A stretch of DNA of 64,000 nucleotides from Vulcanimicrobiota bacterium (GCA_017307785.1 JAFKGI010000014.1:62001-126000), one strand, 5' to 3'. Counted from the stretch's first letter, positions 17,157-25,600 are shown. Notes: generated by a model not told the origin, from the letters alone. Made by a program: numbers and translations.

Positions 17157-18236
17157 ATGTCACGGGAAGCCGAAGTTCTAAAGATTCTCCTGGAAATGAG
17201 TCGCGAGATTTCCTCGCAGATTCCTATCCGAACCGTGGTTCGGCGTTTGAGCCTGCGCTTGCGGCAGTTACTGGCCGCGGATGAATGTTCCATCATGATC
17301 TTGGACGACGGTCGCAAAGAGCTGGCTTTTTCGGAGTCCAGCGGATTGACTCGCTGGGAGCTGCAGAACATTCGTTTCCGACTCGGCGAAGGCGTGGCCG
17401 GCTGGGTCGCCCGTCACAAGAAACCGTTGCTCATTCCCGACTGCTCGGCGGACGAGCGTTTTGTGGCCATTCCCGATCAGAAAAGGCCGATGATTTCGAT
17501 GATCTGCGTGCCGCTGTTGATCAAGAAGCGAGTCATTGGGGTGGTTTCCTTGACCACTCGAGTGGTCGGCCACGTGTTCACGGAAAAGGAGCTGGAACTG
17601 GCCGTTTTGCTGTCGGCCCATATTTCACTGGCCCTGGAAAACAACCGGCTCTACGAGATCTCCGTCTCCGACGGCCTGACCAATCTCTATAACCGTCGCT
17701 ACCTGGAACAGCGTCTGGCCAAAGAAATTTCCTATGCTCGCCGGTTTCGCAAGCCCCTGACCATCGTCATGACCGACGTGGATTTTTTCAAAAAGCTCAA
17801 TGATACCTACGGCCATCAAGCGGGCGACCAGGCCTTGCGCCAGGTCAGCGATACTTTGACGGCGGCTCTGCGAGATTATGACGTGGTGGCCCGCTACGGG
17901 GGCGAGGAGTTCGCCGTAATTTTGCTTTCCACGCCTCGAGGGCGGGGCGCTTCCACCGCCGAGCGTTTGCGCCAGGCGGTCGAAGACATCGAGATCAAGT
18001 TTCGCGGCCAGCGCATCAAAGTCACCATCAGTCTGGGCGTGGCCAGTTTCCCCGAAGACAGCGATGACCCGGACGAGTTGATCGACCTGGCCGACAAAGC
18101 TCTCTATGAAGCCAAGCACCGGGGGCGCAACCAGGTCTGCCTGTTCGAGGGGACCCGACCTTCCCGCGCAGTCAAGAAAAAGAAAGAGGACGGCGAAAAA
18201 CGCCGTCCTCCCGTGGAGCGCCGCGGAGGCTACTGA
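17157..18236 (+). CDS. GAF-GGDEF diguanylate cyclase
   Basis: 359 residues from ATG 17157; ATG 17097 is an alternative adding 20 residues, and neither has a good ribosome binding site. A GAF domain (about 15-165; RFRLGEGVAGWVARHKKPLL) precedes a GGDEF domain with the active motif GGEEF at 248-252 and an RxxD inhibitory site (RDYD) five residues before it. It should make c-di-GMP with product inhibition, under control of a ligand or redox state sensed by GAF. No membrane segment is seen. The basic tail KKKKEDGEKRRPP is encoded over the hairpin that ends the convergent gene. Confidence 0.93.
   Translation: MSREAEVLKILLEMSREISSQIPIRTVVRRLSLRLRQLLAADECSIMILDDGRKELAFSESSGLTRWELQNIRFRLGEGVAGWVARHKKPLLIPDCSADERFVAIPDQKRPMISMICVPLLIKKRVIGVVSLTTRVVGHVFTEKELELAVLLSAHISLALENNRLYEISVSDGLTNLYNRRYLEQRLAKEISYARRFRKPLTIVMTDVDFFKKLNDTYGHQAGDQALRQVSDTLTAALRDYDVVARYGGEEFAVILLSTPRGRGASTAERLRQAVEDIEIKFRGQRIKVTISLGVASFPEDSDDPDELIDLADKALYEAKHRGRNQVCLFEGTRPSRAVKKKKEDGEKRRPPVERRGGY
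18186..18210 (-). terminator. Intrinsic terminator embedded in the GGDEF gene
   Basis: GAGGACGGCG (18186-18195) pairs perfectly with CGCCGTCCTC (18201-18210) over an AAAAA loop. Read on the minus strand it is followed by TTTCTTTTTCTT, a good U-run, and it lies 20 bases past the stop of the leftward gene at 18230. It therefore terminates that gene although it lies inside the coding sequence of the rightward cyclase. Confidence 0.8.
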
Positions 18237-18760
18237 GCTTCGACCGACAGGTCGAAGACTCGCGGGCCCCGTCCTCCGCTGGTGGCATAAACTTCCAGCG
18301 TGGCTTCATTCGAGGTGGGTGTGAACTGGGCCGTGATCTGTCGTCGGCCGTCGTTTCGGACGTTCTCGCTGGTGTTCAAGCCCGCGCCCTGCAGGGCCAC
18401 AGACTGCTCGCCGCGCCCGGCCGGGTCACCCTCGAGCGTGAACTTGAGCAAGTAGCGGCGATTGGGAGTCAGGGCCACGGTCTGGCTGACGCCGCCTCCA
18501 CCGTTCAGGTCCAGCCAGCGTTTGCTGGTTTTCTTGCTGATCACCAGAAAGATGGGACTGCGCGTCACCTTGAAGCCGGGTACGCTGGCGTCCACAGCCA
18601 GTGGCGCCTTCCAGGTGTTGGTGTGCTCTTCGGCTCCCGCCATCTTGGCCGGGTTGGGGGATTCGAGCAGGTTACCGTTGGCCAGCAGATTGGCTCCGGC
18701 CGCGGCCGCGCCGGCCACCAGTCCGATCGCCAAAACCATAGTTTGCAATTGAGTTTTCAT
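18230..18760 (-). CDS. Secreted choice-of-anchor/DUF642-like protein, paralogue 1
   Basis: 176 residues with a signal peptide (ending about AAAAG). The body has the motif LLANGNLLESPNP followed by VPGFKVTRSPIFLV, GGGVSQTV and YLLKFTLEGDP, the pattern of DUF642 / choice-of-anchor type beta-sandwich proteins that bind sugars. It is a paralogue of the next gene (about half of the positions identical by eye), which shares the same order of motifs. Its stop overlaps the end of the GGDEF gene by 7 bases. Likely an exported cell-surface or matrix protein. Confidence 0.72.
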   Translation of the reverse strand: MKTQLQTMVLAIGLVAGAAAAGANLLANGNLLESPNPAKMAGAEEHTNTWKAPLAVDASVPGFKVTRSPIFLVISKKTSKRWLDLNGGGGVSQTVALTPNRRYLLKFTLEGDPAGRGEQSVALQGAGLNTSENVRNDGRRQITAQFTPTSNEATLEVYATSGGRGPRVFDLSVEAQ

Positions 18761-18823
18761 GCCAGAGGGGGCACCTTTCCAAGATAGTCGCGCGGCCTTC
18801 CTTGGATCGGTGCACTCTCCTGG

Positions 18824-19369
18824 TTAGTTGGGGCCGGCCGACTCGACCACGAAGGTATGAATGCGCGGACCGCGGCCACCTTCGGTAGCGTAGATCTCGA
18901 TGGGAGCCGAGCCGCTATCCGCGGTGAAACGGGTTTCCAGCGGGCGGGTTTCTTTCTTGGTGACCGTTTCTTCCCGGGTGACGCCGGGGGCTACGATGTG
19001 AATCGTCTGCAGGTCTTCGCCCTGGGGATTCCCTTCCAGGGTAAACTTCAACAAATAAGTCTGACCGGGGGTTACCGGCACAGCCTGGCTGACGCCGCCG
19101 CCATCCTTCAGTTCTAACCAGCGCTTGTTGCTGTTCTTGCTCCACACCAGGAAAATCGGTTCGCGAGTCACCTTGAACCCGGGCACGTTGGCTCCCACCT
19201 CCAACGGTGCTTTCCAGACGTTTTCATATTCCTCGGCTCCGGACATGGTCGAGGGGTTGGGGGACTCCAGCAATCCGCCGTTGGCGATGTGATTGGGCTT
19301 CATTCCTAGCGACCAGCCGGCCACCGCCAGTCCCACGGCCATAACCCCAGTCAGTAAACGCTTCTTCAT
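18824..19369 (-). CDS. Secreted choice-of-anchor/DUF642-like protein, paralogue 2
   Basis: 181 residues. ATG 19369 has GGGAGG 6 bases upstream. After the signal peptide come HIANGGLLESPNPSTMSGAE, VPGFKVTREPIFLV, GGGVSQAV and YLLKFTLEGNP, matching paralogue 1 block by block. It is the upstream member of a tandem duplication transcribed leftward, with 63 bases between the two genes. The C-terminal strand GGRGPRI is shared too. Function is inferred only from the fold family. Confidence 0.75.
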   Translation of the reverse strand: MKKRLLTGVMAVGLAVAGWSLGMKPNHIANGGLLESPNPSTMSGAEEYENVWKAPLEVGANVPGFKVTREPIFLVWSKNSNKRWLELKDGGGVSQAVPVTPGQTYLLKFTLEGNPQGEDLQTIHIVAPGVTREETVTKKETRPLETRFTADSGSAPIEIYATEGGRGPRIHTFVVESAGPN

Positions 19370-19498
19370 AACTTCCTCCCAGATGCTTCATGAGCGGCCG
19401 GGCCGCCCTGTTCAAGAGAAATCTTAGCAGGCCAATACCGTTGGACATGGGGGACCGCCGTTACCAGGGGACGGTACCGCCGTCACTAATTAGGCTCC

Positions 19499-21202
19499 AT
19501 GCTTTTTCTCTGGTTGCTGGCCGTGCTCTCTTTCGAGAAGGTGCCTCTGGAGCAGGTTCCTGCCGAGCGTTGTTCGCTCATCGACGTCAACGGCGACGGA
19601 TGGCTGGATCTCGTGAGCGGCAGCCAGGTTTTCGAGAGTCTCAAGGGCGCTGCATTCAGCAGTGGCGCGGGTATTTTCCTGAACTGCAGTTTTTCCGTCT
19701 GGGGTGATTTCGACAACGATGGGAAACTGGACGCCCTGGCGGTGAGTCGTCAGACTCCCGCGGAGTTTGCGCAGGAACCCAAGCATCATCGGGTTTACCT
19801 TTCCCACCGCTGGTTGACGAGTCCCGAGTTCCGGCGGCCCGAGAACTGGAACACGCTGGGAGTGGCTCTGGCCGACCTGGATCGCGATGGCAAACTGGAC
19901 GTGGCCTTCGGCCAGGCCTATGTGGATGAGTCGAAAGGCTACGAAGCTCAGCAAATGCGCGTCTATTCCGGACTCGGGGACGGCAGTTTCGAGGAAAAGA
20001 CGGAGAAGTGGGGTTTTCTGACGCCAGGTCCCCCGGGGGCGGCGAACGGTGGGCGTCCTCTTTACGGCTTGAGCGCGGCCGATGTGGACAACGACGGCTA
20101 TCCGGAATTGTTGGGAGCGGCTTACGGAAGACAGTGGAACACCCTTTGGAAACGGGGCAAGAATGCGTTTTACAGCGAATGCGCCGCCAAGTTTGGCCTG
20201 GATGGAGACTCGCTTCGTCACGGTCAGTATTCCGAGGCGACTCGCGAGAAGTTTCGCCAACGCAAGCAGCCGCGGCCCGATGAGTTGCCTTTCCGTTCCA
20301 ACGGGAATACGTTTTGTCTGGCGCCCGCCGATTTCGACGGAGACGGCGATCTGGACGTTTTTTCGGCCGACATCACCCATTCATGGGCCGGGGACTCCAG
20401 CGACCTGAGTGCGTTATTGGTCAACCGGCTGGAGACTTTCCAGGAACCATTCTTCGAGCGTTGCCTGGAAGTTTTGCACCAACCCGATCCGGAGACTGGC
20501 TTCCGGGTTCGCCCCACCCGCGGTTTGGCCCGCGACCACTCCCCTCAACCTGCTGCTAATTGGAATCAGGGAGATCTGCAGGCTCACTGGGTCGACCTCG
20601 ACTGCGACGGGCTGCTGGATCTGGTCGTCTGCGAATCCGACTATCCCGGCAACCGCCTGCGCATCTTCCTGCAGCAGGCCGACCGCAGCTTCCGGGAATC
20701 CGAGAAAGAATTGGGGATCGAATTCAACAATTGCCCGGGCGTGGCCATCGGGGACGTGGATCGAGACGGAGATCCGGACCTGGTGGCGCTGGGGACCAGG
20801 ACTCGCTGGCCGGAAGCGCGTCCCAAACCGGAGGTGGTCCTGTGGCGCAATCAGACCAGCAATCCATCGCTCAACCTGCGCCTGGTGGGCGACGGCTTGA
20901 CCGCCAACCGCGATGCTATCGGGGCTCGCGTCTACCTGGAGACCGATCAGGGCACGCAGATGCGTGAACTGCAGGGGTCCTACGGCCACTGGGGTCAGCA
21001 AACCCAGCCTGGCGAAGTTCACTTCGGCCTGGGCAATTCGACTCCCAGGCGGATTCGTATCGTTTGGCCCGACCGTGAGCTCAGCCAGACGGTCATCGAA
21101 AAACCAGCCTTTCCTGGCTGGCTGGTGGTGCACCAGCGAGATTACCCAGAAGTCTTTCTGCCTCGCTTCGAGCCCGTCGCCTATCTTCAGGGGCGACTCT
21201 AG
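19499..21202 (+). CDS. FG-GAP/VCBS repeat protein with ASPIC/UnbV C-terminus
   Basis: 567 residues with a short N-terminal hydrophobic segment that may act as a signal. Six or more calcium-type repeats are visible (DVNGDGWLDL, DFDNDGKLDA, DLDRDGKLDV, DVDNDGYPEL, DFDGDGDLDV, DVDRDGDPDL), building a beta-propeller as in integrin alpha chains. The C-terminal part (LRLVGDGLTANRDAIGARVY, then RRIRIVWPD) matches the ASPIC/UnbV domain. Such proteins are exported and probably bind carbohydrate or protein ligands with calcium. Its TAG lies in a CTAG shared with the stop of the convergent gene. Confidence 0.85.
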   Translation: MLFLWLLAVLSFEKVPLEQVPAERCSLIDVNGDGWLDLVSGSQVFESLKGAAFSSGAGIFLNCSFSVWGDFDNDGKLDALAVSRQTPAEFAQEPKHHRVYLSHRWLTSPEFRRPENWNTLGVALADLDRDGKLDVAFGQAYVDESKGYEAQQMRVYSGLGDGSFEEKTEKWGFLTPGPPGAANGGRPLYGLSAADVDNDGYPELLGAAYGRQWNTLWKRGKNAFYSECAAKFGLDGDSLRHGQYSEATREKFRQRKQPRPDELPFRSNGNTFCLAPADFDGDGDLDVFSADITHSWAGDSSDLSALLVNRLETFQEPFFERCLEVLHQPDPETGFRVRPTRGLARDHSPQPAANWNQGDLQAHWVDLDCDGLLDLVVCESDYPGNRLRIFLQQADRSFRESEKELGIEFNNCPGVAIGDVDRDGDPDLVALGTRTRWPEARPKPEVVLWRNQTSNPSLNLRLVGDGLTANRDAIGARVYLETDQGTQMRELQGSYGHWGQQTQPGEVHFGLGNSTPRRIRIVWPDRELSQTVIEKPAFPGWLVVHQRDYPEVFLPRFEPVAYLQGRL

Positions 21203-22131
21203 ACCAGCTGCAGCAGAGTGTCCTCGAAGGTTTGCTCCAAATCGTCCAATCCCTGACGGTGCAGTAGCCACTCCCCCTCGAGCCGATCGACGGCCAGGGC
21301 GAAGCCTTCCAGTCGGGTGTAATAGAGAAGCATGCGCTGGGCCGTGAGCAGCATCAGGACGCGGCCGAGAAAGCTGCTTCCCAGCCAGACGTTCTTGCGT
21401 TCGATGACGTGGCTCAGATAGCGAATCGCCTGCTCGCTCATTTCGCCGACAAAGGCACGGCGAATCGGGGCGGTCCAGCCACGTCGCGAGCTCTTGTATT
21501 CTTTCTCGGCCGCCACGGCCGCGGCCACCACGGCAGCCCCTTCGTTGTTGTAGCTCTCCAGAAAGCCGATGGCCGAGGAGGTCAACATGAGCACCAGACG
21601 CTCGAGGGACTGAGGATGCAGACCCAGAGCCGCCCCCATGGTGCTGGCTACAGCATCGCACAAATCATAGGGGAGGCGCTCCAACCAGAAGGCCTCCCAA
21701 CCCTTGTAGGTCTGCCAATCCAGTTGATAGTGTCCCAGCGCGACCGGCTCAAACCCTACGCGTGGAACGCCCCGCTCCAGCAGTTCGCGCAAGCCGGGCT
21801 CGTGCTCGGCCCAGTCCACCCCTTTTCCCTGGAAGACGGCGGTGCAGCGAAAGGAGACCCCGACCTGGACTCCATCGGGGGTCTCTACCAGCAGAAAGGG
21901 AAATTGCCGACACACGGACGGTTTGTCCGGATGCAAGCGGCACAAATTTTGCTCGGTCAGCTCCAGGCAACGTCCGCGGTCGTCCTGGGCCAGCCGCAGG
22001 CGCGGGCCATCCTGTTCCAGCTCCCAGGACTTTCCTCGCGCTTCTTCTCCGTCTACCCAAACCCGCCAGTGCTCACAGCTCTTGCCGCACTGCACGCAGG
22101 TGTACTGGACATCGGAAGGATAGATAAACAC
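21199..22131 (-). CDS. YkgJ-type cysteine-cluster protein
   Basis: 310 residues. The N-terminal 110 residues carry the YkgJ/FliB-type metal-binding cysteines: CVQCGKSC, then CLELTEQNLCRLHPDKPSVC with a following RQFPF. Such domains bind a zinc or iron cluster; in FliB they belong to flagellin lysine methylases. The remaining 200 residues are helical and not recognised. ATG 22131 is preceded by AAGGAGGGGG. No flagellar genes are visible here, so methylase function is not assumed. Confidence 0.8.
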   Translation of the reverse strand: MFIYPSDVQYTCVQCGKSCEHWRVWVDGEEARGKSWELEQDGPRLRLAQDDRGRCLELTEQNLCRLHPDKPSVCRQFPFLLVETPDGVQVGVSFRCTAVFQGKGVDWAEHEPGLRELLERGVPRVGFEPVALGHYQLDWQTYKGWEAFWLERLPYDLCDAVASTMGAALGLHPQSLERLVLMLTSSAIGFLESYNNEGAAVVAAAVAAEKEYKSSRRGWTAPIRRAFVGEMSEQAIRYLSHVIERKNVWLGSSFLGRVLMLLTAQRMLLYYTRLEGFALAVDRLEGEWLLHRQGLDDLEQTFEDTLLQLV

Positions 22132-22192
22132 GCCCCCTCCTTGTCGCCCCCCACCCGCAAACCCTCTCTTGTCGCCATTCTGCGCTTGCTCC

Positions 22193-22322
22193 CCGTTTTG
22201 CGAATGCTGGTCCCGAAAGGGGAGAAGGAGAGACCTTGCCGACCCGGCCGAGACGGGTGTGAAGTGATACTGTCCGCTTGCTGCCCGGCTTACGCGGCTG
22301 CAAGTGGGGGAGTTCTTAAAAG
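22193..22322. repeat. Dispersed repeat, copy B (left part)
   Basis: Homologous to copy A at 13339-13497: CGTTTTGCGAATGCTGGTCC at the left end, GAGACCTTGCCGACC, then the hairpin 22277-22304 (CTTGC-T-GCC, loop CGGCTTACGC, GGC-T-GCAAG) and GGGGGAGTTCTTAAA. Similarity to copy A stops there and resumes only at the right inverted end near 22737, so copy B looks like the same element with about 410 bases of extra sequence between its ends. Confidence 0.7.
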
Positions 22323-22347
22323 AACCTGGTGTCCGGCTGGTTTTTGA

Positions 22348-22378
22348 GGGTGGGTCACGCGTGAGGGTGACCCAACCC
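22348..22378. other. Strong hairpin inside the repeat region
   Basis: GGGTGGGTCAC (22348-22358) pairs with GTGACCCAACCC (22367-22378) through 11 pairs and one bulged base, with an 8-base loop. TTAAAA follows on the plus strand, not a full T-run. It lies between the left part of the dispersed repeat and the tandem units. Confidence 0.6.
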
Positions 22379-22432
22379 TTAAAATTCCGGCGGCACTGAG
22401 CTTGATTCTACCCGTCCCCATGCAATCGAGTT

Positions 22433-22662
22433 CTAGTCTCAAACACCGTGTTCGGGAAAGCGAAGCGTCCGAACACGTGTTGGGGACCAACGGAGTCGCG
22501 TGCCCTAACGTTTGATTATCATCGATGGCGTGGCACGCGACGGAGGCTAGTCTCGAACCCCGTGTTCAGGGGAGCGGAGCGGACCGAACGCGGGTTAGGG
22601 ACCCACGGAGCCGTGCGTCCCTAAAGTTCGATGATCATTGACCGTGCGACGCACGGCGGAGG
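22433..22662. repeat. Two tandem 114/116-bp units with conserved paired stems (candidate structured RNA)
   Basis: Unit 1 runs 22433-22546 and unit 2 runs 22547-22662, both opening with CTAGTCTC. Each has stem A (unit 1: CGTGTTCGG 22447-22455 with CCGAACACG 22469-22477; unit 2: CCCGTGTTC 22559-22567 with GAACGCGGG 22586-22594, one G-U pair) and stem B (unit 1: 22495-22504 with 22532-22541; unit 2: 22610-22619 with 22648-22657, both perfect 10-mers). Stem B differs at four positions between the units and all four are compensated. The loop of stem B keeps a near-palindrome TGATNATCA. A degenerate third start (CTAATCCC) follows at 22663. No protein frame is convincing here. Confidence 0.7.
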
Positions 22663-22736
22663 CTAATCCCGGGCCGCGGCAGACGGCTCGCAACTCACGG
22701 AAACGGCGGAACGCGGCTCGCCGCTCTTTCCCGAAT

Positions 22737-22762
22737 CCCCTTTCCGGGACCAGCAACCGCCA
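22737..22762. repeat. Right inverted end of the copy B element
   Basis: CCCCTTTCCGGGACCAGCAA followed by CCGCC is, in reverse complement, GGCGGTTGCTGGTCCCGGAA followed by AGGGG. This closely matches the left end at 22196-22222 and the ends of copy A. It lies 6 bases beyond the stop codon of the leftward anmK gene, so the element inserted next to, not into, that gene. Confidence 0.65.
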
Positions 22763-22767
22763 ATGAG

Positions 22768-23880
22768 CTAGGAGGGGAAGCTGATTTTGCCGAGGATGGC
22801 GGGGCGGCGGGCGCCGGTTACGGTGGCTACCGAACTGGGGCGGCCGTGGAGCGTTTCGTGGGCCATGAGGGCGAAGGCGCAGGCTTCGCGCGCGTCGGCG
22901 GTGATGCCGAATTCTTCGAATCCCACCAGGCGTTGTAGCGGCAGGCCGGCGGCCCGATCGCGCAACTCTTGCATCAGCACCGGATTGTGATAGCCGCCGC
23001 CGCCCACCACCATCTCGAAAGGCCCTTGAATCAAAGGGCGCATCGAATTCAGCAGGGTCTCGGCCGTTAGGGCCAGGGCGGTGCGCATCAGATCGGCCGG
23101 TTGAGCCTGGGTCAGGTAAGGCTCGATAAAGTCGCGGCCGAAGTCCTCACGACCGGTCGATTTGGGTCCCGTGCCCGAAAAATACGGATGCAGCAGCATC
23201 TGCGCCAGGATCTCCGGAACGACCCGGCCGCCGGCCGCGAATTTTCCATCAAAGTCGGCGGGCTGGCCCAGATAGCGCTCGGCCAGCGCGTCGGAAACGA
23301 CGTTGCCCGGGCCGCTATCCCAACCGCGCACGTCTCCTACCCGAGGAACCCAGCTGACATTGGCCATTCCGCCGATGTTGATGGCGGCGCGATCCACCTC
23401 GGGCGAGCGCAGCAGCCAGGAATCGAAGTAGGGCACCAGAGGAGCGGCCTGGCCACCCAGAGCCAGGTCGGCGGTGCGGAAATCACTGACCACCAGCGTC
23501 CCGGTTTTCTCGGCGATGATGGCCGCTTCACCGATCTGCAGCGTGGAGGGGGGAGTCTCGTAAGGCAGATGGGCTACGGTCTGGCCATGCGAGCCGATCA
23601 AATCGACCTTCTCGCCCTCCAAGACGGCCAGGGCCACGTCGGCAAACAGTTCGCCGATCAGGAAGTGGGCTCGCGACAGTTGGCGGACGGTGGCCCGGTC
23701 TTCCATCAAGGCGAAGATCAGTTCGCGAGTTTCGGGAGGGTAGGGGCGGCTGGCGAAGCGCAGCAGGCGCATCGACCGGCCCTCGATCTGCACCAGAGCG
23801 GCGTCGATGGCGTCGGCCGAAGTGCCGGAAATCATGCCGAGCACGCGCGGCCCGGCCAACTGTCTGTAGGCTTCGATCAC
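22768..23880 (-). CDS. anmK: Anhydro-N-acetylmuramic acid kinase
   Basis: 370 residues, the usual AnmK length. Family signatures are VLGMISGTSADAIDAALV at the N-terminus, IGSHGQTVAH, AAINIGGMANVSW, GWDSGPGN and the late GGGGYHNPVLM. The enzyme phosphorylates 1,6-anhydro-MurNAc to MurNAc-6-phosphate during recycling of peptidoglycan fragments. GTG 23880 overlaps the stop of the methyltransferase gene (GTGA), so it is translated as the last gene of the menaquinone operon even though the pathway is different. No murQ etherase is in the window. Confidence 0.95.
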   Translation of the reverse strand: MIEAYRQLAGPRVLGMISGTSADAIDAALVQIEGRSMRLLRFASRPYPPETRELIFALMEDRATVRQLSRAHFLIGELFADVALAVLEGEKVDLIGSHGQTVAHLPYETPPSTLQIGEAAIIAEKTGTLVVSDFRTADLALGGQAAPLVPYFDSWLLRSPEVDRAAINIGGMANVSWVPRVGDVRGWDSGPGNVVSDALAERYLGQPADFDGKFAAGGRVVPEILAQMLLHPYFSGTGPKSTGREDFGRDFIEPYLTQAQPADLMRTALALTAETLLNSMRPLIQGPFEMVVGGGGYHNPVLMQELRDRAAGLPLQRLVGFEEFGITADAREACAFALMAHETLHGRPSSVATVTGARRPAILGKISFPS

Positions 23881-24563
23881 GGTACCCTGGCTACGTGCAC
23901 GGTGACGATGCCGAAAGTCAGCGGAATGGAGCGAACGTCGAGCAAGCCGCCATCTCGCATGGACTGGCTCAACTGCTCGCGGTCCATAAAATGGGCGATG
24001 GTCTTACACAGGTAGTTGTAGGCAGAATTGTCACCGGAAATCACTCGTCCCAGAGCCGGCAGGACGTAGCGCAGGTAGAGGCCATGAAACCAGCCCAAAA
24101 TTCCAGTCGGACGAGTCAGCTCCAGCGACATGATGCGTCCTCCCGGGCGCACCAGTCGGCGCATCTCTCTCCAAAGCGCCTGCAGATCGTGAATGTTGCG
24201 AGGTCCGAAGGCCAGTGCGGCCACGTCATAAGGCCCGTCGAGCGGCACCTGGGTGGCGTCTCCCTGGAGAAACTCCAGGTGCGGGTATTTCTTGCGGGCC
24301 AGGCTGAGCATACCGGCGGCAAAGTCCACTCCAGTTACGCTGGCACCGGACTTGGCGAATTCCTGAGAGAGGTCTCCCGTGCCGCAACACAGGTCAAGAA
24401 CCCGGTCGCCCTTTTGCACGCCCACTTCGCGCACGGCCCGGCGGCGCCACAGGAAATCCAGGCCACCGCTCAAGACGTGGTTGAGCAGGTCGTAGCGCGA
24501 GTGGATGCGGTCGAACATCTCGGCAATTCGGTTGGACGGAAGAGGGGGGTCGTAGGTGCTCAA
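23877..24563 (-). CDS. menG: Demethylmenaquinone methyltransferase
   Basis: 228 residues of the UbiE/MenG/COQ5 family: FDRIHSRYDLLNHVLSGGLD at the N-terminus, SAM-binding VLDLCCGTGDLS, FGPRNIHD and the C-terminal SAYNYLCKTIAHF. It carries out the last step of menaquinone synthesis, C-methylation of the demethyl quinone by SAM. In this genome the mqn neighbours point to menaquinone rather than ubiquinone. Start is TTG 24563, overlapping the mqnC stop (TTGA); no ATG in the right place exists. The anmK GTG overlaps its own stop. Confidence 0.93.
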   Translation of the reverse strand: MSTYDPPLPSNRIAEMFDRIHSRYDLLNHVLSGGLDFLWRRRAVREVGVQKGDRVLDLCCGTGDLSQEFAKSGASVTGVDFAAGMLSLARKKYPHLEFLQGDATQVPLDGPYDVAALAFGPRNIHDLQALWREMRRLVRPGGRIMSLELTRPTGILGWFHGLYLRYVLPALGRVISGDNSAYNYLCKTIAHFMDREQLSQSMRDGGLLDVRSIPLTFGIVTVHVARVP

Positions 24564-25600
24564 GCGGCGCTGAGCACCTCGAGAACGTTGTAGCAGCTAT
24601 CCCGCACGGCCGGCACGCGACCGACGCTGCGAATCATCTGAGCAATCTGCTCCGCGTTGTAGGAGTAGGCCACGCCGGTGGCCGAGTTGACCAGTTCTTC
24701 CATGAGCACGCTTCCCAGATCATCGGCACCAAAGCTCAGGGCCAGTTGAGCCAGTTTGGCTCCTTCGGTCACCCAGCCGGCGTGAATGTGGTTGAAGTTG
24801 TCCAGATAGAGGCGGGCGATAGCCAGAATGCGCAGATATTCGTGACCGGCCGGGGGCACGGTGCGGGCCAGACCCGTGAAGTCCGGAGTCAGACTCCAGT
24901 GGATGAAGCTACGGAAGCCGCCGGTGCGGTCCTGAAGCTCGCGCAGTCTCTCCAGGTGCTGAATGCGGTGCAGATTGCTCTCACCAAAGCCGAAGACCAT
25001 GGTGGCAGTCGACTCCATTCCCAGCTTGTGGGCGATCTCATGAACTTCGAACCAGCGGTCGGAGCTGGTTTTGAGCGGCGCCACCTTGGTGCGGATTTCG
25101 TCCACCAGCATTTCGGCACCACCGCCGGGAAGCGAATCCAGGCCTGCCTGCTTCAGGCGGCGCAAGGTTTCTTCCAGCTCCAGACCGCTGTGGATGGCCA
25201 TCTGGTCCACCTCGGTGGCCGTCAAAGAGTGCAGATAGACCTCGGGAAAGCGAGCCTTCATGCTCGAGAACAAGTCTTCGTAGTAATCGATTTTCAGGTC
25301 GGGATTATGGCCTCCCTGAAGCATCACGGTGGTGCCCTTGAACTTCAGCATCTCTTCGACTTTGCGAAAGATCTCGTCCTTGCTGCGCACATAAGCTTCC
25401 TCGTGCCCGGGCGGCCGGTAGAAAGCGCAGAACTTGCAGTAGGTGATGCAGACATTGGTGTAGTTGATGATGCGGTCGCGCACGAAGGTGACTCGATTGT
25501 CGGGGAAACGCCGGCGCCGATCCTGGTCGGCGAGCTCGCCCAACTCCAGTAAATCCATATCAAACAGGGCCAATCCCTGCTCGGGGGTCAGACGCTCCAT
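24560..25600 (-). CDS. mqnC: Cyclic dehypoxanthinyl futalosine synthase
   Basis: 346 residues. A radical SAM enzyme with the cluster motif CITYCKFC (CxxxCxxC) after INYTNV, the stretch VMLQGGHNPDLKIDYYEDL and SLPGGGAEML. This is the MqnC pattern (MqnC converts dehypoxanthine futalosine to its cyclic form in the futalosine route to menaquinone). ATG 25600 is preceded by GAGGAG and overlaps the 3' end of mqnA by 13 bases. All steps need anaerobic-type Fe-S chemistry in the cytoplasm. Confidence 0.94.
   Translation of the reverse strand: MERLTPEQGLALFDMDLLELGELADQDRRRRFPDNRVTFVRDRIINYTNVCITYCKFCAFYRPPGHEEAYVRSKDEIFRKVEEMLKFKGTTVMLQGGHNPDLKIDYYEDLFSSMKARFPEVYLHSLTATEVDQMAIHSGLELEETLRRLKQAGLDSLPGGGAEMLVDEIRTKVAPLKTSSDRWFEVHEIAHKLGMESTATMVFGFGESNLHRIQHLERLRELQDRTGGFRSFIHWSLTPDFTGLARTVPPAGHEYLRILAIARLYLDNFNHIHAGWVTEGAKLAQLALSFGADDLGSVLMEELVNSATGVAYSYNAEQIAQMIRSVGRVPAVRDSCYNVLEVLSAA

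Noticed and set aside
22433..22662. CRISPR-like array
   Set aside because: Only two units of 114-116 bp without spacer alternation and no cas genes; paired stems fit an RNA or mobile element better.
22132..22767. Small protein-coding genes in the 636-bp gap
   Set aside because: Open frames are short, run over hairpins and repeat ends, and differ in frame between repeat copies.
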